From positions 62,001 through 126,000 of the forward strand of contig VGBM01000004.1 in NCBI GenBank assembly GCA_016870485.1: a stretch of 64,000 bases of DNA, given 5' to 3'. Made by a program: the position numbers and the translations under genes. Source of the stretch: Actinomycetota bacterium. GTDB taxonomy: Bacteria > Actinomycetota > Thermoleophilia > Gaiellales > F1-60-MAGs149. The notes under the pieces were generated by a model. It was not told the origin of the DNA, did not search any database, and was given only the letters and a program-made list of their open reading frames with translations. Shown in pieces: positions 20,444-30,348 of the stretch (its first letter is position 1; each line of letters begins with the position of its first letter).

Positions 20444-21216
20444 GGATCCTCTTCCTCGCCGACGTCTACGGCCTGCCCGGGGTGGAGGGGGTCGAGCGCG
20501 CCCTGCCCGGCCTGCGTGACGAGCTCGGCCTCGACCTCGTCGTGGTCAACGCGGAGAACGCGGCCGACGGCGTCGGCCTGACCCCGAAGCTCGCCGAGCG
20601 GCTCCTGGCCGCCGGGGCGGATTGCCTGACGCTCGGCAACCACCTCTGGCGCCGCAAGGAGATCGGGCCGTACCTCGTCCAGGCCGAGCGCGTCGCGCGC
20701 CCCGCCAACCTGCTCGAGCGCCTGCCCGGTCGCGGACTCGTGTTCGTGCCGGCGGCCGACGGCCGCGAGGTGGCGGTGCTCAACCTGCTCGGCTCGTTCG
20801 CGCTCGAGCCGGCCCAGACGATGTTCGCGGTGGTGGACGGGCTCGTGGAGCGGGCGCTCGCGCGCACCCCGTTCCTCCTCGTCGACGTGCACGCCGAGGC
20901 GACCAGCGAGAAGGTGGCGATGGGCTGGCACCTCGCGGGCCGGGCCAGCGCGGTCTGCGGCACCCACACGCACGTGCAGACGAGCGACGCCCGGGTCCTG
21001 CCCGGCGGCACCGCGTACATCACGGACGCCGGGATGACCGGCCCGCACGACTCCGTGATCGGCGCCGTCAAGGAGCTCAGCCTGCGGCGCTTCCTCCTGC
21101 AGCAGCCGCAGCGGCTCGAGCCCGCCACGGGCGACGTCCGCCTCGAGGGTCTCCTCGTCGACGTCGACGATGCGGGTCGCGCGACGACCGCCGAGGCGCT
21201 GCGCCGCCCGGCCTGA
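20440..21216 (+). CDS. YmdB-family metallophosphoesterase
   Basis: 258 residues, calcineurin-like fold with two metals. Motifs in order: LFLADVYG (first Asp), VVNAENAADGVGLT, TLGNHLWRRKE, LLVDVHAEATSEK, VCGTHTHVQTSDARVLPGGTAYITDAGMTGP. This pattern defines the TIGR00282/YmdB group, which hydrolyses 2',3'-cyclic nucleotides in B. subtilis and influences biofilm and gene expression. Starts with GTG overlapping the upstream stop by 4 bp. Ends in an inverted repeat shared with the convergent gene. Confidence 0.9.
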   Translation: MRILFLADVYGLPGVEGVERALPGLRDELGLDLVVVNAENAADGVGLTPKLAERLLAAGADCLTLGNHLWRRKEIGPYLVQAERVARPANLLERLPGRGLVFVPAADGREVAVLNLLGSFALEPAQTMFAVVDGLVERALARTPFLLVDVHAEATSEKVAMGWHLAGRASAVCGTHTHVQTSDARVLPGGTAYITDAGMTGPHDSVIGAVKELSLRRFLLQQPQRLEPATGDVRLEGLLVDVDDAGRATTAEALRRPA

Positions 21217-21230
21217 GCCGGGCTCAGGCC
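21210..21230. terminator. Inverted repeat spanning two convergent stop codons
   Basis: GGCCTGAGCC-G-GGCTCAGGCC is a perfect 10-bp inverted repeat (8-bp stem with a 5-nt loop as a hairpin). It contains the TGA of the phosphoesterase gene (21214-21216) and the TGA of the convergent membrane protein gene (21224-21226), so it could end transcripts from both sides. There is no T-run. Confidence 0.5.
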
Positions 21231-23263
21231 GTCACGGTCGCGGGCCGCCGCGCGGGGAGCGGGGCGGGGGGCCGGGGGATAGGACCGGGCAGCGCGACGC
21301 GGGGTGCGAGCAGCGCGATCGCCGCGAACACCAGCACCCACGGCAGGTACAGGTACATCCAGTGCGTGAGCACGATCTGGAACCCGCACAGCAGGGCGCC
21401 GGCGAGGGCGAGTGCGCGGGTCGGGTCGAGCCGGCGCGGCACGGCGTACAGGGCGATCGCGCCGAGGACCACCAGCCCCTTGAGGGCGGTCTGCACGAGG
21501 CCGAGGTCGGGCAGCCCCGGGTACTCGCCCCAGTTCCAGAGCGAGAACGGCGAGGGCCGGTCGAGCTGCCAGCCGAACGTGCGGTCCCAGAACATACGCA
21601 GCGCCCCGGGCCCGTCGAGGGCGACCAGGACGCCGGCGAGGACCACCACGACGAGCGCCATGCCGAGCAGGGTGCGGCCCGCGCCGGGGCCGGGCCGCAG
21701 GGCGTCGACGAGCCGGCGCGACCGTGAGCGCCCCGGGCCGGGGTGGCCGTAGGCCCACTCGCCGGGCGCGAGGGCGGGGCCGCCGCGGTCGAGCCGCAGC
21801 CAGAGCGGGATCAGGAGCAGCGGCGCGAACTTCGCGAGCGCCGCGAGCATCAGGAGCGCCCCGCGGCCCACGGGCCGCGCGAACAGCGCCGCCGACCAGG
21901 CGAGCAGGGCGGCCACGACCGAGTCGTTCGAGTCGCTCATGAAGGTGTACGCCGTCCACGGCACCGCGAACCAGAACAGGGCCAGCGCCACGGCCAGCCG
22001 CCGTCCGCCGAGCCGCCAGCCGAACACGGCGAGCCCGAGGCCGGCGATCAGATCGAAGAAGCCCGCGGTGAAGTGGGCCGCCGGGAGGTCGTCCCAGCGG
22101 CCGCTCCAGCCCAGCGCGGCGGTGCCCGGCACGTAGGCCAGGTAGATCGCGGGCCCGTAGGTGTCGCCCCGCTCGATCGCCGTCTCGCACGCGCCGTCGG
22201 CCTGCACGTACGCGCTGTTCGAGCCGTCGCTGTAGCGCGTGCCGCACGGCGTCGACGTGCGCTTGGGGAAGGCCCCGTACGGGCTGCGCCCGTCGAGGAT
22301 GCGGTCGGCGCCGACCACGCCGGCGTAGCCGACGTCGACGACGTTCGACGAGTACGCGTTGAGGCCGATCCGCCCGCCGACGAGCGCGAGCAGGATCATC
22401 ACCATCGCCCAGAACGGCAGGCTCGTGGTGAAGGCGGGGCGGGCCGAGCGGCCGAGGCCGATCGCGATCAGCCGGACGAGCAGGTAGATCAGCGGCGGGT
22501 ACTGCAGGGGCACGGCCGTGAGGATCTCGCCCTGGTTGAAGAACCAGAGCGAGGCGGCTATGGACAGGATCGCGGCCACGTCGAGGGTGCGCCAGGAGCG
22601 CAGGCGCCGCCAGTTGAGCATGAGGACGGCAAAGACGAGCACGAAGATGCCGAACACCCACGGTTCGTTGATCAGCCGCCCGAAGCCCTTCCCGCCGCGC
22701 GCCATCGACCACGTCACCTGCGGCCCGGTGCGCACGTAGTCGATCGCCGAGGTGCCGTCCTTGACCCCGACCTCCGCGATCTGGCGGTCGCCCGCGTACC
22801 AGCGCACGCGCCACGTGCCGGTCTCGAGGACGGCGGTGGTGCGCACCTTCTGCCCGTCGTCCGTGTAGCGCCGCACCCAGGCGGCGGCGCGCGCGTCCCG
22901 CTTGGCGATCGCGATCGCGCGGCCCTGGTCGAGCTGCGTGGCGGGGGCCCCGGTGCGCGGGATGGTGACGTTCCAGACGCGCGCCGGGTCGTCGAGGATC
23001 CGGACGACGGCCACGCCCGAGCCGTCGGAGGCCGCGTAGAGGGTGCAGACCCAGCGGGCACGCGCGTCCTCGAACACGCAGGTCCAGCGCGACAGCGGGT
23101 ACCGGAGCATGACCTCCGAGACGTCAGGTGCTTCGCGCGCGAGCTGCTCGGCCTCCGTGGCCGAGAGCTTCGGGGCGGCCGCGTCCGCGGGGGCGGCCGC
23201 GAGCGGCGGGGCGAGCAGCGCGAGCGCGAGCGCCGCCGCGACCAGCAGGCGGCGCGGGGTCAC
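21224..23263 (-). CDS. Multi-pass membrane protein, GT87/DUF2029-like, with N-terminal secreted domain
   Basis: 679 residues from a GTG that overlaps the stop of the upstream gene (GTGA). A signal peptide (VAAALALALLAPPLAAAPADA) leads into an extracytoplasmic domain of about 200 residues (SRWTCVFEDARARWVC..., PepSY-like in look but unassigned), followed by 10 or more membrane helices. The second half has SDSNDSVVAALLAWSAALFA and LAALAKFAPLLLIPLWLR, typical of GT87 alpha-mannosyltransferases and related polyprenol-sugar-dependent enzymes. The combination with a secreted N-terminal domain is unusual for GT87. Donor and acceptor are unknown. Confidence 0.55.
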   Translation of the reverse strand: MTPRRLLVAAALALALLAPPLAAAPADAAAPKLSATEAEQLAREAPDVSEVMLRYPLSRWTCVFEDARARWVCTLYAASDGSGVAVVRILDDPARVWNVTIPRTGAPATQLDQGRAIAIAKRDARAAAWVRRYTDDGQKVRTTAVLETGTWRVRWYAGDRQIAEVGVKDGTSAIDYVRTGPQVTWSMARGGKGFGRLINEPWVFGIFVLVFAVLMLNWRRLRSWRTLDVAAILSIAASLWFFNQGEILTAVPLQYPPLIYLLVRLIAIGLGRSARPAFTTSLPFWAMVMILLALVGGRIGLNAYSSNVVDVGYAGVVGADRILDGRSPYGAFPKRTSTPCGTRYSDGSNSAYVQADGACETAIERGDTYGPAIYLAYVPGTAALGWSGRWDDLPAAHFTAGFFDLIAGLGLAVFGWRLGGRRLAVALALFWFAVPWTAYTFMSDSNDSVVAALLAWSAALFARPVGRGALLMLAALAKFAPLLLIPLWLRLDRGGPALAPGEWAYGHPGPGRSRSRRLVDALRPGPGAGRTLLGMALVVVVLAGVLVALDGPGALRMFWDRTFGWQLDRPSPFSLWNWGEYPGLPDLGLVQTALKGLVVLGAIALYAVPRRLDPTRALALAGALLCGFQIVLTHWMYLYLPWVLVFAAIALLAPRVALPGPIPRPPAPLPARRPATVTA

Positions 23264-23796
23264 TTGAGGACGCGCAGCCCCGCGTAGCGCTCGCGGTCGT
23301 CCTTGCGGGCGCGGAGGCCGCCGTAGAGCGCGACGAGTACCAGCAGGAAGCCGGCGAACGGGATGATCGCGACGACGGCGACGACGATCGACGCCACGCC
23401 GAGGATCGCGGCGACGCCCCACGGGGTGCCGCCGCCCTGGACGGCGCGGTCGGCCATGCGCGTGGCCGTCCAGGCGGTGCCCGCGCCGATCGCGGCGCCC
23501 GCGACGAGCCCGGCGAACGGCACCTCCCCGCCCGCCGCGAGCTCGAAGGCCGCGGCGCCGCCAAGGCCGCTCAGCGCGATCCGGATGGGCAGGGGCAGGA
23601 CTACGCGCAGCGCCGCCTCGACCACGCCCGCGACCCAGACGCCGACGAGGAAGGGCGTGCCGTCGGCGAGGTCGAGGGAGCCGGGCGCCCAGCCGAGCAG
23701 GACGGCGACGGCGAGAACCCCGAGGGGGAGCAGGGCGGCGAGCCCGCAGGCGACGGCGAGGCCGGCGCCCTGGCTGAGGGCGACGAGGATGTCCAT
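23260..23796 (-). CDS. DUF4126-like membrane protein
   Basis: 178 residues, four to five hydrophobic segments. The start (LVALSQGAGLAVACGLAALLPLGVLA) and the glycine-rich stretch AGLVAGAAIGAGTAWTATRMADRAV resemble DUF4126 membrane proteins, whose function is not known. The C-terminus is a short basic tail. It is read into the GT87-like gene with a 4 bp overlap, suggesting the two act together. Assignment to DUF4126 is from memory of the family pattern and is tentative. Confidence 0.5.
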   Translation of the reverse strand: MDILVALSQGAGLAVACGLAALLPLGVLAVAVLLGWAPGSLDLADGTPFLVGVWVAGVVEAALRVVLPLPIRIALSGLGGAAAFELAAGGEVPFAGLVAGAAIGAGTAWTATRMADRAVQGGGTPWGVAAILGVASIVVAVVAIIPFAGFLLVLVALYGGLRARKDDRERYAGLRVLK

Positions 23797-23820
23797 GCCC
23801 GCATGGTACGGGCCGGGCGC

Positions 23821-24732
23821 CTAGAGCAGGTAGCGGGCGCCCTCGCGGTCGACCTCGATCACCGCGTCGAGGATGTCGCCGACGTAGTCGCCGTCGACCT
23901 GCGCGGGGAAGGGTTCATCGCAGCGCAGGTCGATCCGCGCGATGTCGTGCCAGTAGGCGATGCGCGGGTCGCCCGAGCCGCGGGCGTGGCGCTGGTCGAC
24001 GAGGACGCGCTGCGCGAAGCCGAGCAGGTCGCGGCGGTAGAGGTGGCGCGGCGCGACGACGTCGAGCCCGCCGTCGGCCGTCGCGGTGGGCGCGAGGTCG
24101 AGGGGCAGCGGGCCGATGTACGACCACGGCGCGAGGTTGACGGCGACGAGGAAGGCGACGCGGTCGATCTGGTGGTCGGCGTGCACGGTGATGCGGGGCT
24201 GGCTGTAAGCGCCCCGGGCCACGAGCTTGGCGAGCTCGCGGGCGTAGACCACGTCCGGGGAGCGGCGGTCTCTCGTGCCGCGCTCGCGCCCGTCGACGCG
24301 GCGCACGACCTCCGCGTCGAGGCCGACGCCGGCGTTGAAGGCGAAGCGCCGGCCGTTGATGCGCCCCACCCGCACGGCGCGCTCCGTGCCCTCGCTGAGG
24401 GCCGCCGCGAGGCGCCGGGCGGCGGCGGGGATCGAGGGCGGGAGGCCGAGGTTCCGCGGCATCACGCTGGTGCCGCCGCCGGGCAGGAGGCCGATCGGGA
24501 TGGCTGAGCCGACGCCGTTGAGGACCTCGTTCGCGGTGCCGTCGCCCGCGAGCACGATCACGGCGTCGAAGCCCTCGTCCGCCCCGCGGCGCGCGATCTC
24601 GGCGGCCTCCAGGTGGCGCGTGGTGCGCACGACCTCGATCTCGGCGGCGGTCTCCAGCTCGCGCAGCGCCGTGCGCTCCACGGCCGCGTTCACGCGGCTC
24701 GCGACGGGGTTGACGATGAGGAGGGCGCGCAT
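23821..24732 (-). CDS. Diacylglycerol/sphingosine-kinase-family lipid kinase
   Basis: About 303 residues from the ATG at 24730-24732 (MRALLIVNPVASRVN); a GTG 21 bp upstream is in frame but adds only MKPRTTP. The DAGK catalytic domain shows as VLAGDGTANEVLNG and LPGGGTSVMPRNLG, with the C-terminal domain FNAGVGLDAEVV and VDGDYVG. Members phosphorylate lipids such as diacylglycerol or undecaprenol-like carriers at the inner membrane. No neighbour identifies the substrate. The gene is 24 bp downstream of nothing on its strand and ends 24 bp before the DUF4126-like start. Confidence 0.85.
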   Translation of the reverse strand: MRALLIVNPVASRVNAAVERTALRELETAAEIEVVRTTRHLEAAEIARRGADEGFDAVIVLAGDGTANEVLNGVGSAIPIGLLPGGGTSVMPRNLGLPPSIPAAARRLAAALSEGTERAVRVGRINGRRFAFNAGVGLDAEVVRRVDGRERGTRDRRSPDVVYARELAKLVARGAYSQPRITVHADHQIDRVAFLVAVNLAPWSYIGPLPLDLAPTATADGGLDVVAPRHLYRRDLLGFAQRVLVDQRHARGSGDPRIAYWHDIARIDLRCDEPFPAQVDGDYVGDILDAVIEVDREGARYLL

Positions 24733-24800
24733 CGGGGTGGTTCGCGGCTTCACCGCGTGGGCACCGGACTGTACCCCCGCCGGCGAGTCCCGCGGGTAGG

Positions 24801-25043
24801 ATGTCCCCGATGGACACGATCCCCGAGCGCTTCGCGCGCGCCGCCGGTCAGGCGCCGCGCGCCGCCGTCGCCGCCTACGCGATGGCCGTCCTGCACGCCG
24901 CGGTCGCCCTCACCGTGGGCCTGATCGGGGGCGAGCCCTACACGATCGCCGTCGGCATCGGCGCGGCGATCGCCGGCGCCGTCCTATGGGTCGTGGTCGG
25001 CACCATCGTCTGCCTGCTCGCGCAGATCGCCGACCGGCGCTAG
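24801..25043 (+). CDS. Small membrane protein, unknown function
   Basis: 80 residues with two hydrophobic segments (about 22-42 and 48-75) and a short basic C-terminus (IADRR). ATG at 24801 after GGGTAGG; an internal ATG at 24810 is possible. No family recognised. It is divergent from the lipid-kinase gene and convergent with htrA, ending just before a strong hairpin. Third-position GC and the fitted hydrophobic pattern support it being a real gene. Confidence 0.5.
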   Translation: MSPMDTIPERFARAAGQAPRAAVAAYAMAVLHAAVALTVGLIGGEPYTIAVGIGAAIAGAVLWVVVGTIVCLLAQIADRR

Positions 25044-25057
25044 CGCGGGCAGACGGA

Positions 25058-25088
25058 GGGCGGGGCCGGGCTGTGCCCGACCCCGCCC
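25058..25088. terminator. Bidirectional terminator hairpin
   Basis: Stem of 14 positions with 13 pairs (GGGCGGGG-C-CGGGC / GCCCG-A-CCCCGCCC) closed by a TGT loop, in the 75 bp between the convergent small membrane protein gene and htrA. Outer arms GCGGGC (25045-25050) and GCCCGC (25098-25103) extend the symmetry. No T-run follows on either strand. Confidence 0.65.
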
Positions 25089-25118
25089 CCCGGTGTCCGC
25101 CCGCTGCGGAGGAGTGGC

Positions 25119-26414
25119 TCAGCGGGCGAGCGCGGTGGGATCCTGCGGCTGGTTGCCGAGGGTCGCGGTGATGTCGGCGGTGGAGCCGTCGGCGCGCTTG
25201 ACGACGAGCTTCAGCTCGTCGCCGGGCTCAAGCGCGGTGACCGCCGCCTGGAGGTCCTTGATCGAGGCGACGGGCTGGCCGTTGGCCTCGACGACCACGT
25301 CGCCGCCGACCGCGTAGCTCTTGCCCTCGATGGTGATCTCGCCGGTGGCGCCCTTGAGGCCGGCTGCGGCTGCGGGCGAGCCCTCGCTGACGCCGGCGAT
25401 CATGGCGCCCTGGTCGGTGCCGATCTTGACCTGGGAGGCCAACGTCGGGTCGACGTCGGAGAGCTGGACGCCGAGCCAGGCGTGCTGCGCTGTGCCGGTC
25501 GCCATCAGGTCGGCGACGACCTCCTTGACGAGATTGATCGGTACGGCGTAGCCGAGGCCGACGTTGCCGCCGCCCGTGCCGCCGGTGTAGATCTGCGAGT
25601 TGATGCCGATCACCTGGCCGCGCATGTTGAACAGCGGGCCGCCGGAGTTGCCCTGGTTGATGGCCGCGTCCGTCTGGATCACGCCGTTGATGCCGAAGCC
25701 GTTCGGGGCCTCGATCTGGCGGGCGACGGCCGAGACGATGCCGCTGGTGACGGTGCGGTCCTGGCCGAACGGGTTGCCGATCGCGACGACGGGCTCGCCG
25801 ACGACCGCCGAGGTCGAGTCGCCGAGCGGCACGACGGTCAGGGCGGAGGCGGGCAGGTCGACCTTGAGCAGCGCGACGTCGGTCGCGTTGTCGACGCCGA
25901 TCACCTGCGCCTCGACGCGCTCGTCGTTGGAGAACGAGACGCTGATCGTGCCCTGCGCGCCGTCGACGACGTGCGCGTTGGAGAGGATGTGGCCGTCCTT
26001 GTCGATCACGAAGCCCGAGCCGAGGCCCTGGGAGTGCTCGACGCGGACCACGCCGGCGCCGTACTTCTCGTAGAGCTGCGCGATGTCGAGGGTGTCGCCC
26101 GCGATCGCGGCGACCGGGCCATCGCCCTCGTCGCCGGCGACGGCCTCCGAGACCGAGGCCTCGTCGACCGGCGGGGCCTCCTGGACCACGGTGGTCGTCG
26201 TCCCCGGGGCGGCCTCGCGGTCGATCACGAGGGCCGTGCCGCCCGCCGCGAGGCCGGCGGAGAGGAGCGCGGCCACGAGGACCGGCAGGACCACACGCGG
26301 GCCGCGCCCGGGGGCGGGGGCGCCGTCGACGGGCGGCGGGGTCGTCGGGGAAGGGGCGCGGTAGGCGCCCGAGGGGCCGTGCGGGGGCGGGGTGGGAGTC
26401 CAGTTGTCGTCCAT
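25119..26414 (-). CDS. HtrA/DegP-family serine protease with PDZ domain
   Basis: Membrane-anchored envelope quality-control protease, about 431 residues. A Pro-rich cytoplasmic N-terminus (about 1-38) is followed by one membrane segment (VVLPVLVAALLSAGLAAGG), a Thr/Val/Glu-rich linker, and the trypsin-like domain with the triad His (SNAHVVDG, about 148), Asp (DNATDVALLK, about 179) and Ser (GNSGGPL, about 257). A PDZ domain (GSPAAAAGLKG, GGDVVVEANGQPV) ends the protein. The ATG at 26412-26414 is preferred because GAGGT lies 7 nt upstream; an ATG two codons earlier is possible. Confidence 0.93.
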   Translation of the reverse strand: MDDNWTPTPPPHGPSGAYRAPSPTTPPPVDGAPAPGRGPRVVLPVLVAALLSAGLAAGGTALVIDREAAPGTTTTVVQEAPPVDEASVSEAVAGDEGDGPVAAIAGDTLDIAQLYEKYGAGVVRVEHSQGLGSGFVIDKDGHILSNAHVVDGAQGTISVSFSNDERVEAQVIGVDNATDVALLKVDLPASALTVVPLGDSTSAVVGEPVVAIGNPFGQDRTVTSGIVSAVARQIEAPNGFGINGVIQTDAAINQGNSGGPLFNMRGQVIGINSQIYTGGTGGGNVGLGYAVPINLVKEVVADLMATGTAQHAWLGVQLSDVDPTLASQVKIGTDQGAMIAGVSEGSPAAAAGLKGATGEITIEGKSYAVGGDVVVEANGQPVASIKDLQAAVTALEPGDELKLVVKRADGSTADITATLGNQPQDPTALAR

Positions 26415-26518
26415 GGCCATACCTCTATCGGCCGCATGTGAAGCCCGGCCGGTCCGTTGTGTTCAGGCTCTGTTAAGCCGGAGCCTGCGGGGAACCCGCG
26501 AGCGGGTACGGTTCCGGG

Positions 26519-28024
26519 GTGCCGATCGGCCGCCTCTACGTGCTCGTCTTCATGACGGGCTTCTGCATCCTCGGCGTAGAGCTGACCGCGGCGCGCCTGA
26601 TGGCGCCCTTCTTCGGAACCTCGACGTTGGTCTGGGCGAACGTCATCGGGCTGACGCTCCTGTTCCTCTCGCTCGGCTACTGGCTGGGCGGCCGGCTCGC
26701 CGACCGCCACCCGCGCCCGCAGGGCCTCGGCCTCGCCGTGCTGGTCTCCGCCGTGGCCGTCGCCGTCCTGCCGTTCGCCACGCGCCCGCTCCTCGGCGCC
26801 GCCACCGACGCCTTCGCGGAGCTTTCCGCGGGGGTCCTGATCGGCTCGTTCCTGGCCGTGATGCTCGCGCTCGCGATCCCGATCACCGTCCTCGGCACGG
26901 TCGCGCCGTGGGCGATGCGGCTCGCGGTCCACTCCGTCGACGAGGCGGGCTCCGTGGCCGGCCGGCTGTACGCGCTGTCGACCGTGGGGTCCCTGCTCGG
27001 CACGTTCGCCTCGGTGCTGCTGCTCGTGCCGTGGATCGGCACGCGCCGCACCCTGCTCGTCTTCGCGCTGCTCCTGGCCCTCGCCGCGCTGCCGCTGCTG
27101 CCCCGGCGCGCCCTGGCCGCCCCGCTCGCGATCGCGCTGCTCCTGCTCGTGCCCGAGTCGGGCGTGAAGGCCGCGCCCGGCGACACCGTGCTGTGGGAGA
27201 GCGAGTCGCCGTACCAGTTCGTGCAGGTCGTGGAGGAGCGCGACGGCGACGTCATCCTGCGCCTCAACGAGGGCTGGGCGACGCACTCGATCAAGGTCGG
27301 GCCGAGCGGCCTCGTCGGCGGCTACTGGGACCGCCCGCTGTGCCTGCCCGTGGCGATCGACCGGCCCGACGACGGCCGGCTCGCCGTGCTCGGCAACGCC
27401 GCCGGCACGTCCGCCGTCCAATACGCCCGCTTCTGGCCGACCTGGGCCGTGGACGGGGTCGAGATCGACGGCCTCGTGTCGGAGGCGGGCTACCGCTTCT
27501 TCGACATGGGCCAGGCCAACCTGACCGTGCACACCGCCGACGCGCGGCCGTGGCTCGAGGCCTCCGATGAGGCCTTCGACGCGATCGCGATCGACGCCTA
27601 CCGCCAGCCGTACATTCCGTTCCACCTCGTCACGGTCGAGTTCTTCGAGACGGTCCGCGAGCGCCTCGTCCCGGGCGGCGCCGTGATGATCAACGTGGGC
27701 GCGCCGCCCGGCCAGGATCAGGCCCTCGTGCGGATCGCGCAGACGATGGCGCACGTCTTCCCCGAGGTCGAGATGGCGCGGGTCAACGAGTTCAACACGG
27801 TCGTCACCGGCTACCGCGACGCCGGCACCGCGGCGCCGGGCGCCGAGCGAATGGCGGCCGTCACGGGTCCCCTGGCGGACGACTGCCACGCGCTGGCCGC
27901 CGACCGCGCCGTCGTGGTGCGCGCCGGCGAGCCCCTCACGGACGACCATGCCCCTGTCGAATGGCTGACGGACACGGCGCTTCTCGCGTACCTCAGCGAG
28001 GGCGCGCCCGGCGCCGGGCAGTGA
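26519..28024 (+). CDS. Membrane protein fused to a spermidine-synthase-like domain
   Basis: 501 residues. Residues 1-220 contain about seven hydrophobic helices (FCILGVELTAARLMAPFFGTS is typical of the fused MFS/spermidine synthase family). Residues from about 230 form a Rossmann-like aminopropyltransferase-type domain with LAVLGNAAGTSAVQYAR (nucleotide loop), DGVEIDGLV, IAIDAYRQPYIPFHLVT and the C-terminal TDDHAPVEW. In genuine spermidine synthases the loop is GGGDG; here it is LGNAAGT, and the catalytic DxxDP-like site is replaced by DAYRQPY, so polyamine synthesis is doubtful. GTG start, divergent from htrA. Function unknown. Confidence 0.75.
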   Translation: MPIGRLYVLVFMTGFCILGVELTAARLMAPFFGTSTLVWANVIGLTLLFLSLGYWLGGRLADRHPRPQGLGLAVLVSAVAVAVLPFATRPLLGAATDAFAELSAGVLIGSFLAVMLALAIPITVLGTVAPWAMRLAVHSVDEAGSVAGRLYALSTVGSLLGTFASVLLLVPWIGTRRTLLVFALLLALAALPLLPRRALAAPLAIALLLLVPESGVKAAPGDTVLWESESPYQFVQVVEERDGDVILRLNEGWATHSIKVGPSGLVGGYWDRPLCLPVAIDRPDDGRLAVLGNAAGTSAVQYARFWPTWAVDGVEIDGLVSEAGYRFFDMGQANLTVHTADARPWLEASDEAFDAIAIDAYRQPYIPFHLVTVEFFETVRERLVPGGAVMINVGAPPGQDQALVRIAQTMAHVFPEVEMARVNEFNTVVTGYRDAGTAAPGAERMAAVTGPLADDCHALAADRAVVVRAGEPLTDDHAPVEWLTDTALLAYLSEGAPGAGQ

Positions 28025-28069
28025 CGCGCGGCGGAAATCCACGGATCCGGCGGTATTCGGGTACCCTTA

Positions 28070-28086
28070 TTTGACAGCCCTAACGC
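28070..28086 (+). promoter_or_regulatory. Shared suf upstream element (sufCBD copy)
   Basis: TTTGACAGCCCTAACGC matches 15 of 17 bases with the element in front of sufS (36314-36330). It holds one half-site CTAACG and a degenerate second half-site, 83 bp upstream of the sufC start. TTGACA inside it could also be a -35 box. Confidence 0.5.
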
Positions 28087-28168
28087 CGGTCGTCCGCCCG
28101 GACGCCCGTCGCGAAGGGACCAGCACGAAAGCCCTGCCGCCCCGCGGCTCAGCTGAGGAGCACCACCC

Positions 28169-28941
28169 GTGGCCGATCTCGTCATCCGCAACCTGCACGC
28201 CACCATCGCCGGCACCGACACGGAGATCCTCAAGGGGATCGACCTCGAGATGTCGCGCGGCGAGATCCACGCGATCATGGGCCCGAACGGGTCCGGCAAG
28301 TCGACGCTCAGCCACGTGCTGATGGGCCACCCCGGCTACGAGGTGACCGCCGGCGAGGTCACCTTCATGGGCGAGGACCTGCTCGAGCTGGAGGCCGACG
28401 AGCGCTCCCGCGCCGGCCTGTTCCTGTCCTTCCAGTACCCGTTCGCCGTTCCGGGCGTGACGGTCGCCAACTTCATCCGGATGGCCGTCAACGCGCACCG
28501 CAAGGGCGGCCCCGACGGCGAGGACGACCCGATCCGGATCCCGGAGTTCCGCAAGCAGCTGCAGGAGGCGATGGAGCTGCTCGCGATCGACAAGTCGATG
28601 TCGTCCCGCTCCCTCAACGACGGCTTCTCCGGCGGCGAGAAGAAGCGCTTCGAGATCCTGCAGATGGCGATGCTGAAGCCGAAGATCGCGATCCTCGACG
28701 AGACCGATTCGGGCCTCGACATCGATGCCCTCCGGATCGTCTCGGGCGGCATCAACCAGCTCGTCGGCCCCGACATGGGCGCCCTGATCATCACGCACTA
28801 CCAGCGCATCCTCGACCATGTTAAGCCGGACCGCATCCACGTCCTGATGGACGGCCGGATCGTCCGCTCCGGCGGCCCCGAGCTCGCCTACGAGCTCGAG
28901 ACCTCGGGCTACGCGGGGATCACCGAGGAGGTATCCGCCTG

Positions 28942-28942
<1 letters not shown>
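28169..28942 (+). CDS. sufC: Fe-S cluster assembly ATPase SufC
   Basis: ABC-type ATPase of the SufBCD scaffold, cytoplasmic, 257 residues. Walker [19 protein letters not shown] (about 38-55), Q-loop in LSFQYP, signature [14 protein letters not shown] and Walker [16 protein letters not shown] are all intact and of SufC type (the GGEKKR signature and [11 protein letters not shown] are diagnostic). GTG start with GAGGAG 8 nt upstream. It is the first gene of sufCBD and overlaps sufB by 1 bp. Confidence 0.96.
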
Positions 28943-30344
<1,402 letters not shown>

Positions 30345-30348
<4 letters not shown>

